A stretch of 64,000 nt of DNA from Candidatus Streptomyces philanthi. Lineage in GTDB: Bacteria > Actinomycetota > Actinomycetes > Streptomycetales > Streptomycetaceae. Below, piece by piece: positions 53,563 to 62,565 of the stretch; the stretch's first letter is position 1; the number at the start of each line of letters is the position of its first letter. Both the position numbers and the translations under genes were made by a program. The stretch is from contig CP073042.1 in NCBI GenBank assembly GCA_018114805.1, positions 868,001 through 932,000 of the forward strand, given 5' to 3'. The notes under the pieces are model-generated. The model had not been told where the DNA came from, made no database searches, and saw only the letters and a list, made by a program, of their open reading frames with translations.

Positions 53563-56295
53563 TCAGCGGCTGTCGCTGCCGACCGATTCGGCCGCCGCCC
53601 GGCCGGCCTCGAGGCGGGCGACCGGGATGCGGAACGGGGAGCAGGAGACGTAGTCCAGGCCTACCTCGTGGAAGAAGTGCACCGAGTCGGGGTCGCCGCC
53701 GTGCTCGCCGCACACGCCGAGCTTAAGGTCGGGGCGGGTGGCGCGGCCGGCCTCGGCGGCCGAGCGCACCAGCGAGCCCACGCCGTCGCGGTCGGTCGTC
53801 TCGAACGGGCTGACGCCGAAGATGCCCTTCTCCAGGTACGCGGTGAAGAAGCTGGCCTCCACGTCGTCCCGGGAGAAGCCCCACACGGTCTGCGTGAGGT
53901 CGTTGGTGCCGAAGGAGAAGAAGTCGGCCGACTCGGCGATCTGGCCGGCGGTCAGCGCGGCCCGGGGCAGCTCGATCATCGTGCCCAGGGTCAGCTTGAG
54001 GTTCACCCCGCGCGCCTGCTCCACCTCGGCGATGACCCGCTCGGCCTCCTCACGGACGATCTCCAGCTCCTGGACGGTGGCCACCAGCGGGATCATGATC
54101 TCCGCGCGCGGGTCGCCCTTGGCGTTCTTGCGCTCGGCCGCGGCCTCGGCGATGGCCCGTACCTGCATCGCGAACAGGCCGGGAATGACCAGGCCGAGGC
54201 GTACGCCGCGCAGGCCCAGCATCGGGTTCTGCTCGTGCAGCTTGTGCACGGCCTGGAGCAAGCGCAGGTCGTTCTCGTTGGCGTCCTGTCGGGCCTCGGC
54301 CAGCGCGACGCGCACCGACAGCTCGGTGATGTCGGGCAGGAACTCGTGCAGCGGCGGGTCGAGCAGCCGCACCGTCACCGGCAGCCCGTCCATCGCCTCG
54401 AACAGCTCGGTGAAGTCGGCCTTCTGCAACGGCAGCAGGTCGCCGAGGGCGGCGTCCCGGTCGGCCTCGGTGTCGGCGAGGATCAGCCGCTCGACCATCT
54501 CGCGGCGCTCGCCGAGGAACATGTGCTCGGTGCGACACAAGCCGATGCCCTGCGCGCCGAAGCGACGGGCGCGGGCGGCGTCCTCGGCGTTGTCCGCGTT
54601 GGCCCGCACCCGCAGCCGGCGCACCCGGTCCGCGTACGCCATGATCCGGTGCACGGCCTTGACCAGCTCGTCGGCGTCGTCGGCGCCCGCGTGCATGCGG
54701 CCCTCGAAGTACTCGACCACGGGCGAGGGCACGACCGGCACCTCGCCGAGGTAGACCTTGCCGGACGAGCCGTCGATGGAGACGACATCGCCCTCCTGCA
54801 CCACGGTGCCGTCCTTGGTGGTCAGGCACCGGCGCTTGGTGTCCACTTCGAGCTCCTCGGCGCCGCACACACAGGTCTTGCCCATGCCGCGGGCGACGAC
54901 GGCGGCGTGCGAGGTCTTGCCGCCGCGCGAGGTGAGGATGCCCTCGGCGGCGATCATGCCGTTGAGGTCGTCGGGGTTGGTCTCCCGGCGGATGAGGATG
55001 ACCTTCTCGCCCGAGCACGACCACTTGACGGCCGTGTACGAGTCGAAGACGGCCTTGCCGACGGCAGCGCCGGGCGAGGCGGCGATGCCCCGGCCGATCT
55101 TCTCCACGGCGGCACCCTCGTCGAAGCGGGGGAACATGAGCTGCGCGAGCTGCGCGCCGTTGACCCGCTGGAGCGCCTCGGCCTCGTCGATCAGGCCCTG
55201 GTCGACGAGCTGGGTGGCGATGCGGAAGGCGGCGCCCGCGGTCCGCTTGCCGACCCGGGTCTGGAGCATCCACAGCTTGCCGCACTCGATGGTGAACTCG
55301 ATGTCGCACAGATCCTTGTAGTGCGTCTCGAGCGTCTCCATGATCCGCATCAGCTCGTCGTAGGAGGGCTTGTCGATGCCCTCCAGGTCGGCGAGCGGCA
55401 CGGTGTTGCGGATGCCGGCCACGACGTCCTCGCCCTGCGCGTTCTGCAGGTAGTCGCCGTAGACGCCCTGCTGGCCGCTGGCGGGGTCGCGGGTGAAGGC
55501 GACGCCGGTGCCGGAGTCGGGGCTAAGGTTGCCGAAGACCATGGAGCAGACGTTGACGGCGGTGCCGAGGTCGCCGGGGATGCGCTCCTGGCGGCGGTAG
55601 AGCTTGGCCCGGTCGGTGTTCCACGAGTCGAAGACCGCGCGCACGGCCAGGCCCATCTGCTCGCTGGCGTCCTGCGGGAAGTCGCGGCCGGTCTCCTTGG
55701 CGACGATGGCCTTGAACTCGTCCACCAGCTTCCTGAGGTCGCCGGCGTCCAGGTCGACGTCCACGGTGACACCCTTGGCGTGCTTGGCGCCCTCCAGCGC
55801 CTCCTCGAACAACTCGCCGTCTACGCCGAGGACGGTCTTGCCGAACATCTGGATCAGGCGCCGGTAGGAGTCCCACGCGAACCGCTCGTCGCCGGCCTGC
55901 GCGGCCAGGCCCACGACGGAGTCGTCGGAGAGCCCGATGTTGAGGACGGTGTCCATCATCCCGGGCATCGAGAACTTGGCGCCGGAGCGCACGGAGACCA
56001 GCAGCGGGTCGTCCGCCTGGCCCAGCTTCTTGCCCATGGTGGTCTCGAGGGCGACCAGGTGCGCACTCACCTCGTCGCGCAGCGCCGCCGGCTCCTCGCC
56101 ACTGTCGAGGTAAACCTTGCACGCCTCGGTGGTGATGGTGAACCCGGGCGGGACGGGCAGCCCGAGATTCGTCATCTCGGCCAGGTTCGCGCCCTTGCCG
56201 CCCAGCAGATCCTTCAGGTCTCTGTTGCCCTCGGTGAAGTCGTAGACGAACTTCTGGGAAGCAGGCTGTGCTTGGGGATCGTTGTTTTCCGACAC
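53563..56295 (-). CDS. ppdK: Pyruvate, phosphate dikinase
   Basis: 910 residues from GTG 56295 (MSENNDPQAQPASQKFVYDFTEGNRDLKDLLGGKGANLAEMTNLGLPVPPGFTITTEAC). It interconverts pyruvate + ATP + Pi with PEP + AMP + PPi. N-terminal ATP-grasp domain (residues 1–340: LVSVRSGAKFSMPGMMDTVLNIGLSD, GVAFTRDPASG), phospho-His swivel domain (GILTSRGGKTSHAAVVARGMGKTCVCG, His in TSHAA), and C-terminal PEP/pyruvate barrel (GIGLCRTEHMF, MIPLVATVQELE, TLGTMIELPRAAL, FFSFGTNDLTQTVWGFSRDD, GVCGEHGGDP). Frame clean over 2.7 kb. A palindrome lies 370 bases upstream. Confidence 0.97.
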   Translation of the reverse strand: MSENNDPQAQPASQKFVYDFTEGNRDLKDLLGGKGANLAEMTNLGLPVPPGFTITTEACKVYLDSGEEPAALRDEVSAHLVALETTMGKKLGQADDPLLVSVRSGAKFSMPGMMDTVLNIGLSDDSVVGLAAQAGDERFAWDSYRRLIQMFGKTVLGVDGELFEEALEGAKHAKGVTVDVDLDAGDLRKLVDEFKAIVAKETGRDFPQDASEQMGLAVRAVFDSWNTDRAKLYRRQERIPGDLGTAVNVCSMVFGNLSPDSGTGVAFTRDPASGQQGVYGDYLQNAQGEDVVAGIRNTVPLADLEGIDKPSYDELMRIMETLETHYKDLCDIEFTIECGKLWMLQTRVGKRTAGAAFRIATQLVDQGLIDEAEALQRVNGAQLAQLMFPRFDEGAAVEKIGRGIAASPGAAVGKAVFDSYTAVKWSCSGEKVILIRRETNPDDLNGMIAAEGILTSRGGKTSHAAVVARGMGKTCVCGAEELEVDTKRRCLTTKDGTVVQEGDVVSIDGSSGKVYLGEVPVVPSPVVEYFEGRMHAGADDADELVKAVHRIMAYADRVRRLRVRANADNAEDAARARRFGAQGIGLCRTEHMFLGERREMVERLILADTEADRDAALGDLLPLQKADFTELFEAMDGLPVTVRLLDPPLHEFLPDITELSVRVALAEARQDANENDLRLLQAVHKLHEQNPMLGLRGVRLGLVIPGLFAMQVRAIAEAAAERKNAKGDPRAEIMIPLVATVQELEIVREEAERVIAEVEQARGVNLKLTLGTMIELPRAALTAGQIAESADFFSFGTNDLTQTVWGFSRDDVEASFFTAYLEKGIFGVSPFETTDRDGVGSLVRSAAEAGRATRPDLKLGVCGEHGGDPDSVHFFHEVGLDYVSCSPFRIPVARLEAGRAAAESVGSDSR

Positions 56296-56666
56296 GGTTC
56301 TCGACACCTCGCTGAGGTACCCCCGGGATGTGGGCCCGGAGGACGGCTGCCCTGACGGCGGGGAGCGTACCCAGATCGAAGGTGCATGGGTACGTCCACT
56401 CGGCGGACATTCGGCCGTAACTGGCCGGCCGCCACGAGATCGAAAGTGATCCACACCACGAGACCTGTGATCCATCGGGAAGCCGAAGGGTGCGGAACCG
56501 CGTTCAGGTTCCGAACGCGCAACTTGCGGATGACTCGATTCTGGACACGGGCAGCGAGAGGCAACAAGCGGAGAGCGGCCATCCGTATGACTGTCGAAGG
56601 CAGCAGGGGTGGCACTCAGTGCCACGCATTGGAGAGATGTGTGCGCTCAGAAGGGTAAATGGATAT

Positions 56667-56688
56667 TCAAATGAGCATGCTCATTTGA
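56667..56688. promoter_or_regulatory. Perfect 22-bp palindrome upstream of ppdK
   Basis: TCAAATGAGCA followed by its exact complement TGCTCATTTGA, in an AT-rich island of otherwise GC-rich DNA. The form (TGAGCATGCTCA core) resembles operators of ArsR/SmtB-type dimers. It lies between the dus stop (56740) and the ppdK start (56295). Confidence 0.6.
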
Positions 56689-56739
56689 GCAAACTACCGA
56701 TCACACGTGGCGAGAATCACGCCCTCACACCGGGGCTCG

Positions 56740-57975
56740 TCAGCCACCGGAGGTGTCCAATTCGGCCTCGGCCCCGATTTCGGCCCGGTCATAGGGATCA
56801 TTGAGCCACCCGTCCGGCAGAACCACACGGTTTCGGCCAGACGTACGACCCCGGGGGCCGTCCGCACCCGCAGGCCAGGGCTGGTCGAGGTCCATTTCGC
56901 TCATCAGAGCGGCCAACTCGGCCAGCGACGAGGCGACGACGAGCCGCCTCCGCGGCTCCGAACCGATCGAGAAGCCCTTGGTGTACCAGGCCACGTGCTT
57001 ACGGAAGTCGATGACGCCGAGCGACTCGTCCTCAAGCCACTGCCCCAACAGCTCCGCATGGCGCAGCATCACCCGCGTGACCTCGCGCAACGTGGGCGCG
57101 GCCGACCCCTGCGGGCCCCGCGTCAGGGCCGCCCACGCGGCGCCGCCGACGGCCTCGGAAGGCGCCTGCGCGGCGCTCGCGCCGCCCGGGGTGGCACCAG
57201 GTGTCGCTGGCTCGGCGAAGGCGGCCACCAGGTCGCCGAACAACCACGGCCGCCCCAGGCAGCCGCGCCCCACCACGCCCCCGTCGCAGCCGGTCTTCCG
57301 CATCATCCGCAGCGCGTCCTCCGCCGACCAGATGTCTCCGTTGCCCAGCACCGGGATCTCCGGCACCGCCTCCTTGAGCCGCGCGATAGCCGACCAGTCC
57401 GCCTGGCCGCCGTAGTGCTGCGCGGCGGTGCGGCCGTGCAGCGCGATGGCCCGTACGCCCTCCTGCACCGCGATCCGCCCGGCGTCCAGGTAGGTCAGGT
57501 GGTCGTCGTCGATGCCCTTGCGCATCTTCATGGTCACCGGCAGCTCGCCGGCGCCGGCGACCGCCTCGCGCAGGATCGCCCGCAGCAGGTTGCGCTTGTA
57601 CGGCAGCGCCGAGCCGCCGCCCTTGCGCGTCACCTTCGGCACCGGGCAGCCGAAGTTCAGGTCGATGTGGTCGGCCAGGCCCTCGTCCACGATCATCCGG
57701 ACCGCCTTGCCGACGGTCGCCGGGTCCACGCCGTACAACTGGATGGACCTCGGCTTCTCGGTGCCGTCGAAGTGGATGAGCCGCATCGTCTTCGCGTCCC
57801 GCTCGACCAGCGCCCGCGTGGTGATCATCTCGCTGACGAACAGGCCCTTGCCGCCGGAGAACTCCCGGCACAAGGTGCGGAAGGGCGCGTTGGTGATTCC
57901 CGCCATGGGGGCGAGGATCACCGGGGGCACCACCGCGTGCGTACCGACGTACAGCGGCTGGGTCTCGGCGGTCAT
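56740..57975 (-). CDS. dusB: tRNA-dihydrouridine synthase
   Basis: 411 residues, MTAETQPLYVGTHAVVPPVILAPMAGITNAPFRTLCREFSGGKGLFVSEMITTRALVERD. FMN-binding TIM barrel reducing uridine to dihydrouridine in tRNA. APMAGITNAPFR, DLNFGCPVPKVTRKGGGSALPYKRNLL (catalytic Cys in NFGCP), VTMKMRKGID, ALHGRTAAQHYGGQADW, VLGNGDIWSAEDAL and CDGGVVGRGCLGRPWLF are the family motifs. The C-terminal helical domain follows an Ala/Gly-rich insert (about 265–300). Frame clean. Confidence 0.95.
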   Translation of the reverse strand: MTAETQPLYVGTHAVVPPVILAPMAGITNAPFRTLCREFSGGKGLFVSEMITTRALVERDAKTMRLIHFDGTEKPRSIQLYGVDPATVGKAVRMIVDEGLADHIDLNFGCPVPKVTRKGGGSALPYKRNLLRAILREAVAGAGELPVTMKMRKGIDDDHLTYLDAGRIAVQEGVRAIALHGRTAAQHYGGQADWSAIARLKEAVPEIPVLGNGDIWSAEDALRMMRKTGCDGGVVGRGCLGRPWLFGDLVAAFAEPATPGATPGGASAAQAPSEAVGGAAWAALTRGPQGSAAPTLREVTRVMLRHAELLGQWLEDESLGVIDFRKHVAWYTKGFSIGSEPRRRLVVASSLAELAALMSEMDLDQPWPAGADGPRGRTSGRNRVVLPDGWLNDPYDRAEIGAEAELDTSGG

Positions 57976-58273
57976 CTAGGACGCGTCCTTCCGGTTCCCG
58001 TGGTGCTCGGGGTGCTGGGGCGCCGCGTGGGCCGCGGATGCTGGGGGCACCGCGGACGCCGCGGGCGCGCGGGCAGCGGGTGGCAGACCTCTTATTGTCC
58101 CCCATCGGCGCGCAGCACCGGGGCGCGTGGCCGTCCCGCCCGCCGGCCGTGGCTCCGGCACCGCTGCCAGCGCGTACGCCCGGCAGCCGCGCGGGCTCCC
58201 CGCGCCGCCACCGCCCGGGCGACCGCCGCCCGGGCGACCGGGGCGATCAGTCCGGTCACGCCCGTCAGGCCGG

Positions 58274-59149
58274 TCAGGCCGCCGCGACCTGCCGCGCGAG
58301 CGTCGGTTCCTGGAGCAGCTCCAGCCGCGCCCGGGACTCCGCGTCGGCCGGCACGTACGCGATCATGCGCGGCCCCTGGCGCGGGCCGAGCCACATGATC
58401 TGGTAGTCGAGGTGCAGCAACCCCACATGGGTGTTGAGGAAGCGCTTGGTGCGGCCCGGCGTCGTGCGCATCACCTCGTGCCGCTCCCAGATCTCCCGGA
58501 ACTCGGCCGACGCCTCCTGGAGCCGCCCCAGCATGTGCTTCCAGGCCGGCTCCGCGATGTGCTCGGCCATCGCCGAACGGAACTTGGCCGCCATCGCCCG
58601 GATCACCTCCTCCCGGTCTACCAGCCCCTGCTCCCAGCCCGGGTGCGTGAAGGCCAGCCACATGCAGTTGCGCTCCTGCGGGGCCAGCGAGTCCAGGTCG
58701 CACAGCAGGTTGCCGTACGTGCGGTTGTACGCCAGCAGGTCGTAGCGGCTGTTCTGCACGCACACCGGGATGGGTTCGAGCTGCCGCAGCATCTCCCGGA
58801 TCGGGTCGGAAACGGTGGCGCACTCCGTCCCCGGCGCCGGGTCGGCCACCCCGGCGAGGGTGAACAGGTGCTCGCGCTCGTTGGGGTCGAGCAACAGCGC
58901 CCGCGCGATGGCGTCGAGCACCTGCGCCGACACGTGGATGTCGCGTCCCTGCTCAAGCCACGTGTAGCAGGTCACGCCCACCGCCGAGAGCTGCGCCACC
59001 TCCTCGCGACGCAGCCCGGGCGTGGGCCGCCGCCGGCCGCGCGGCAGCCCCACCTGCTCGGGCACGACGCGCTCGCGCCTGCTCCGCAGGAAGGCCACGA
59101 GTTCGCTGCGCCGTACGTCGTAGCCCGCGGCCTGCCCGGTCGTCATCAT
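58274..59149 (-). CDS. XRE regulator with MmyB-like ligand domain
   Basis: 291 residues, MMTTGQAAGYDVRRSELVAFLRSRRERVVPEQVGLPRGRRRPTPGLRREEVAQLSAVGVTCYTWLEQGRDIHVSAQVLDAIARALLLDPNEREHLFTLAG: the characteristic HTH of this family (RRTPGLRREEVAxLAGVSxxYYxxLEQGR). A C-terminal MmyB-like PAS domain follows (IPVCVQNSRYDLLAYNRTYGNLLCDLDSLAPQERNCMWLAFTHP…HVGLLHLDYQIMWL), which binds lipid-like ligands in relatives. Divergent from the MFS exporter with a 101-base gap holding an inverted repeat; probably its repressor. Frame clean. Confidence 0.88.
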   Translation of the reverse strand: MMTTGQAAGYDVRRSELVAFLRSRRERVVPEQVGLPRGRRRPTPGLRREEVAQLSAVGVTCYTWLEQGRDIHVSAQVLDAIARALLLDPNEREHLFTLAGVADPAPGTECATVSDPIREMLRQLEPIPVCVQNSRYDLLAYNRTYGNLLCDLDSLAPQERNCMWLAFTHPGWEQGLVDREEVIRAMAAKFRSAMAEHIAEPAWKHMLGRLQEASAEFREIWERHEVMRTTPGRTKRFLNTHVGLLHLDYQIMWLGPRQGPRMIAYVPADAESRARLELLQEPTLARQVAAA

Positions 59150-59195
59150 GTCTCCAGGGTGCGGGATGGGAGATCCACTTTCCAGGTAGTGTCGA

Positions 59196-59219
59196 TACCA
59201 GGATAAGAAAACTCTGGTA
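59196..59219. promoter_or_regulatory. Inverted repeat between XRE gene and MFS gene
   Basis: TACCAG, 12 bases, CTGGTA, with CCAGG/CCTGG extensions on either side. Central in the divergent promoter region; likely operator for the XRE regulator. Confidence 0.55.
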
Positions 59220-59250
59220 CCTGGCTACGGACCGCGCGATCGTCGTACCA

Positions 59251-60750
59251 GTGAAGCTGACCCGAGTGCGATCCGCCAACCTCGTCTCCCCTGTTCCCGC
59301 CCCCACTTCCGCATCCGCGTCCGCCACGGCCGACCCGCCCCGGCCGGCCGGCACCGGCGCCGGCCCAGCCACGCTCAGCGGGCTCGGGCTGTTCACCGTG
59401 CTGCTCGGTGCGGCCCTGCCGCTGATCGACTTCTTCATCGTAAACGTCGCCCTGCCGGCGATGGACCACGACCTGCACGCCGGCCCCGCCGTCCTCGAAC
59501 TGGTCGTCGCCGGCTACGCCGTCGCCTACGCGGTGCTTCCTGGTGCTCGGCGGGCGGCTCGGCGACATGTTCGGCCGCCGCAGGCTCTTCGTCGCGGGCA
59601 TGGCGGCCTTCGGCATCACCTCGCTGGCCTGCGGGGCCTCGCGCCGAACGCGTGGAGCCTGGTGGCGGCCCGGGTGGCGCAGGGCGCCGCCGCCGCGTTC
59701 ATGCTGCCGCAGGTGCTCGCCACCACCCACGCCACCACCGCCGGCGGGCGACGCGCCCGCGCGATCGGCCTGTACGGGGCGACGGCGGGCTTTTCCATGG
59801 TCGCCGGGCAGATCCTGGGCGGCGTCCTGGTCGCTGCCGACCTGTGGGGCACCGGCTGGCGCATGGTCTTCCTGGTGAACGTGCCGGCGGCGCTGATCGG
59901 CCTGGCCCTGGCCGTGCGCACGGTGCCCGAGACCCGCTCGGACCGGCCCACCACCGTGGACGTCCCCGGCACCCTGCTGCTCGCGCTCTCCCTGATCACC
60001 CTGTTGCTGCCGCTGACCGAGGGCCGGGCGGCGGGCTGGCCGCTGTGGACGTGGCTGCTGCTCGGCTCGTTCCCAGTGGTCGCCGCCGTCTTCTACCTCG
60101 TCGAGCGCCGCGCCGACCGGGCCGGCAGGGTGCCGCTGGTGCCGCCGAGCCTGTTCGCGCTGCCTGGCCTCAGCCGCGGCCTCGTGCTGGTGGTGCCGTT
60201 CTCGATCGGCTTCGGTGGCTTCATGTTCGTCATCGCGGTCGCCCTCCAGCAGGGCATGGACTACGGACCGGTGGCCGCCAGGCTCGCCCTCGTGCCGATG
60301 GCGGTGGCGTTCTTCGTGGTCTCGCTGACCGGCCCGCGCCTGGTGGGCCGGTACGGCAGCCGGGTGATCACGGTCGGCGCACTGTTCCAGGGCCTGGGCA
60401 TCGGCGTCTTCCTGCTGACCGTCGCCCGTGGCTGGCCGGACACCGGCATCCCGGCCCTCGCCCCCGGCCTCGTCCTGGCCGGCGTCGGCCAGGCCCTCCA
60501 GTTGCCGGTGCTCTTCCGGATCGTCCTCGCGGACGTGCCGAGCGACCGGGCCGGCGTCGGCAGCGGTGTCATGGTGACCACCCAGCAGTCCGCCCTGGCC
60601 CTGGGCGTGGCCACCCTCGGCACGCTCTCCCTCTCCCGCACGGCCTCGGTGGGCATGCGCGACGCCCTGATCACCACGCTGCTGGTCCAGCTCGCGAAGA
60701 TCGCGGTCACGGCGGTGCTGAGCCTGCGGTTGCCGCGGGTGGTGCGGTGA
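59251..60750 (+). CDS. MFS drug exporter (DHA2, 14 helices), locally frame-scrambled
   Basis: 499 residues from GTG 59251 (MKLTRVRSANLV…). DHA2-type: GLGLFTVLLGAALPLIDFFIVNVALPAMDHDL (helix 1), LELVVAGYAVAYAV, then residues about 94–128 are nonsense (LPGARRAARRHVRPPQALRRGHGG…). The next frame holds the expected LVLGGRLGDMFGRRRLFVAGMAAFGITSLACG (GRLGDxxGRRR, motif A). Two compensating single-base changes (about 59535 and 59642) explain it. Later helices (AIGLYGATAGFSMVAGQILGG motif C, and onward) are clean. Proton-driven efflux of drugs. Confidence 0.85.
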   Translation: MKLTRVRSANLVSPVPAPTSASASATADPPRPAGTGAGPATLSGLGLFTVLLGAALPLIDFFIVNVALPAMDHDLHAGPAVLELVVAGYAVAYAVLPGARRAARRHVRPPQALRRGHGGLRHHLAGLRGLAPNAWSLVAARVAQGAAAAFMLPQVLATTHATTAGGRRARAIGLYGATAGFSMVAGQILGGVLVAADLWGTGWRMVFLVNVPAALIGLALAVRTVPETRSDRPTTVDVPGTLLLALSLITLLLPLTEGRAAGWPLWTWLLLGSFPVVAAVFYLVERRADRAGRVPLVPPSLFALPGLSRGLVLVVPFSIGFGGFMFVIAVALQQGMDYGPVAARLALVPMAVAFFVVSLTGPRLVGRYGSRVITVGALFQGLGIGVFLLTVARGWPDTGIPALAPGLVLAGVGQALQLPVLFRIVLADVPSDRAGVGSGVMVTTQQSALALGVATLGTLSLSRTASVGMRDALITTLLVQLAKIAVTAVLSLRLPRVVR

Positions 60751-60929
60751 GCGGTGCCAACCCGCCTGCGGCGCGGGAGGGTTGGCGGTGCCTCACGGGA
60801 GGGTCGGCGGGTGGGGGCCGCAGGGGCCGTCGGCCGAGCTGCCCGTGAGGGGCGAGGAGGCCCGTCGGCTTCGAAGAGGTGCCGGCGCGAGCCTGGGCCC
60901 GCCCTGGTCGAAGAACCCCGGCCCGCACG

Positions 60930-60969
60930 CGAAACACCGGGCCGACGAGAGCGTCGGCCCGGCGTTTCG
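60930..60969. terminator. Bidirectional terminator between MFS gene and glyS
   Basis: CGAAAC-A-CCGGGCCGAC, 6-base loop, GTCGGCCCGG-C-GTTTCG: a 17-position stem with one mismatch, between convergent genes ending at 60750 and 60998. Confidence 0.85.
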
Positions 60970-60997
60970 CGACCGGAAAGGGGGGTACGTGCGGGGC

Positions 60998-62380
60998 TCA
61001 GCAGCCCAGCAGGCGCCCACCCAGGTAGCTCTGGATCTGGTCCAGGGAGACCCGCTCCTGCTTCATGGTGTCGCGCTCGCGCACGGTCACCGCGTTGTCC
61101 TCAAGCGTGTCGAAGTCGACGGTGACGCAGAACGGCGTGCCGATCTCGTCCTGGCGACGGTAGCGGCGGCCGATGGCGCCGGCGTCGTCGAACTCGATGT
61201 TCCAGTTGCGCCGCAGGTCGGCGGCGAGGCCCTTGGCCTTCGGCGAGAGCTGCGGGTTGCGGGACAGCGGCAGCACCGCGACCTTGACCGGCGCGAGCCG
61301 CGGGTCGAGCCGCATGACGGTGCGCTTCTCCAGCTTGCCCTTGGCGTTGGGCGCCTCGTCCTCGATGTACGCGTCGAGCATGTACGCGAGCATCGCGCGG
61401 TTCACGCCGGCCGCCGGCTCGATGACGTAGGGGGTCCAGCGCTCGCCAGCCTCCTGGTCGAAGTACGACAGGTCCTGGCCGGACGCCTTCGAGTGGGCCT
61501 TGAGGTCGTAGTCGGTGCGGTTGGCCACGCCCTCCAGCTCGGAGAACTCGGTGCCGCCGAAGTTGAACCGGTACTCGATGTCAGCGGTGCGCTTCGAGTA
61601 GTGGGACAGCTTCTCCGCCGGGTGCTCGAACCACCGGATGTTCTCCTCGCGGATACCGAGGTCGGTGTACCAGTTCCAGCGCTGCTCCATCCAGTACTCG
61701 TGCCACTGCTCGTCCTCGCCCGGCTTGACGAAGAACTCCATCTCCATCTGCTCGAACTCACGGGTGCGGAAGATGAAGTTGCCGGGCGTGATCTCGTTGC
61801 GGAAGGACTTGCCGAGCTGGGCGATACCGAACGGCGGCTTCTTGCGCGAGGTCTGCTGCACGGCGGCGAAGTTGGTGAAGATGCCCTGCGCAGTCTCGGG
61901 GCGCAGGTACGCGAGCGAGGCGGCGTCCTGAGTGGGGCCGAGGTGCGTGGAGAGCAGGCCCGAGAAGAGCTTGGGCTCGGTGAAGCCGCCCTTGTTGCCG
62001 CAGTGCGGGCAGTTGATGTCGGCGAGCCCGTTCGGCGGGAGCTGACCGTGCTTCACCGCGTACGCCTCCTCCAGGTGGTCGGCGCGGTAGCGCTTGTGAC
62101 AGGAGGTGCACTCGGTGAGCGGGTCGGTGAAGGTGGAGACGTGGCCGGACGCCTCCCACACCTCACGGGCGAGGATCACGGACGAGTCGAGGCCGACCAC
62201 GTCGTCGCGCGAGGTGACCATCGCGCGCCACCACTGGCGCTTGATGTTCTCCTTCAGCTCCACGCCGAGCGGTCCGTAGTCCCAGGCGGCCCGCTGACCG
62301 CCGTAAATCTCGCTGCACGGATAGACGAAGCCACGGCGCTTGCTCAGGCTGACGATGGTGTCGATCTTGTCGGCGGCCAC
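60998..62380 (-). CDS. glyS: Glycyl-tRNA synthetase
   Basis: 460 residues from GTG 62380 ([51 protein letters not shown]), the homodimeric class II enzyme. Motif 1 region, zinc-type Cys clusters ([18 protein letters not shown]), [13 protein letters not shown], motif 2 ([28 protein letters not shown]), motif 3 ([23 protein letters not shown]), and the C-terminal anticodon-binding domain ([29 protein letters not shown]…[31 protein letters not shown]). Frame clean. Divergent from znuA. Confidence 0.97.
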   Translation of the reverse strand: MAADKIDTIVSLSKRRGFVYPCSEIYGGQRAAWDYGPLGVELKENIKRQWWRAMVTSRDDVVGLDSSVILAREVWEASGHVSTFTDPLTECTSCHKRYRADHLEEAYAVKHGQLPPNGLADINCPHCGNKGGFTEPKLFSGLLSTHLGPTQDAASLAYLRPETAQGIFTNFAAVQQTSRKKPPFGIAQLGKSFRNEITPGNFIFRTREFEQMEMEFFVKPGEDEQWHEYWMEQRWNWYTDLGIREENIRWFEHPAEKLSHYSKRTADIEYRFNFGGTEFSELEGVANRTDYDLKAHSKASGQDLSYFDQEAGERWTPYVIEPAAGVNRAMLAYMLDAYIEDEAPNAKGKLEKRTVMRLDPRLAPVKVAVLPLSRNPQLSPKAKGLAADLRRNWNIEFDDAGAIGRRYRRQDEIGTPFCVTVDFDTLEDNAVTVRERDTMKQERVSLDQIQSYLGGRLLGC

Positions 62381-62528
62381 GGTGCTCTCTTCATTACGAC
62401 GACGAAGCGGTCAGTGCGGGGTCCGCCGGGTACTCGCCCGCGCGCCCCAGCGAAAGCCCCAGATTACCGGCGGCGACACCCCTGGGATCAAATCGGTTCC
62501 GGGTCTGACAACCTTCAACCAGTCTTGT

Positions 62529-62565
62529 TGACAATCGTTTCCAGTTTAGTTGAAAATGACTGTCA
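62529..62565 (+). promoter_or_regulatory. Two Zur-like boxes over the znuA start
   Basis: TGACAATCGTTTCCA (62529–62543) and TGAAAATGACTGTCA (62551–62565). The second is close to the Streptomyces Zur operator as I recall it (TGAAAATGATTTTCA), with the first a weaker copy, 22 bases apart. Binding of zinc-loaded Zur here would block znuA transcription. The second overlaps the ATG at 62565. Confidence 0.7.

Noticed and set aside
53374..56355. 993-codon forward open frame
   Set aside because: Antisense of ppdK, which carries all its family motifs on the other strand.
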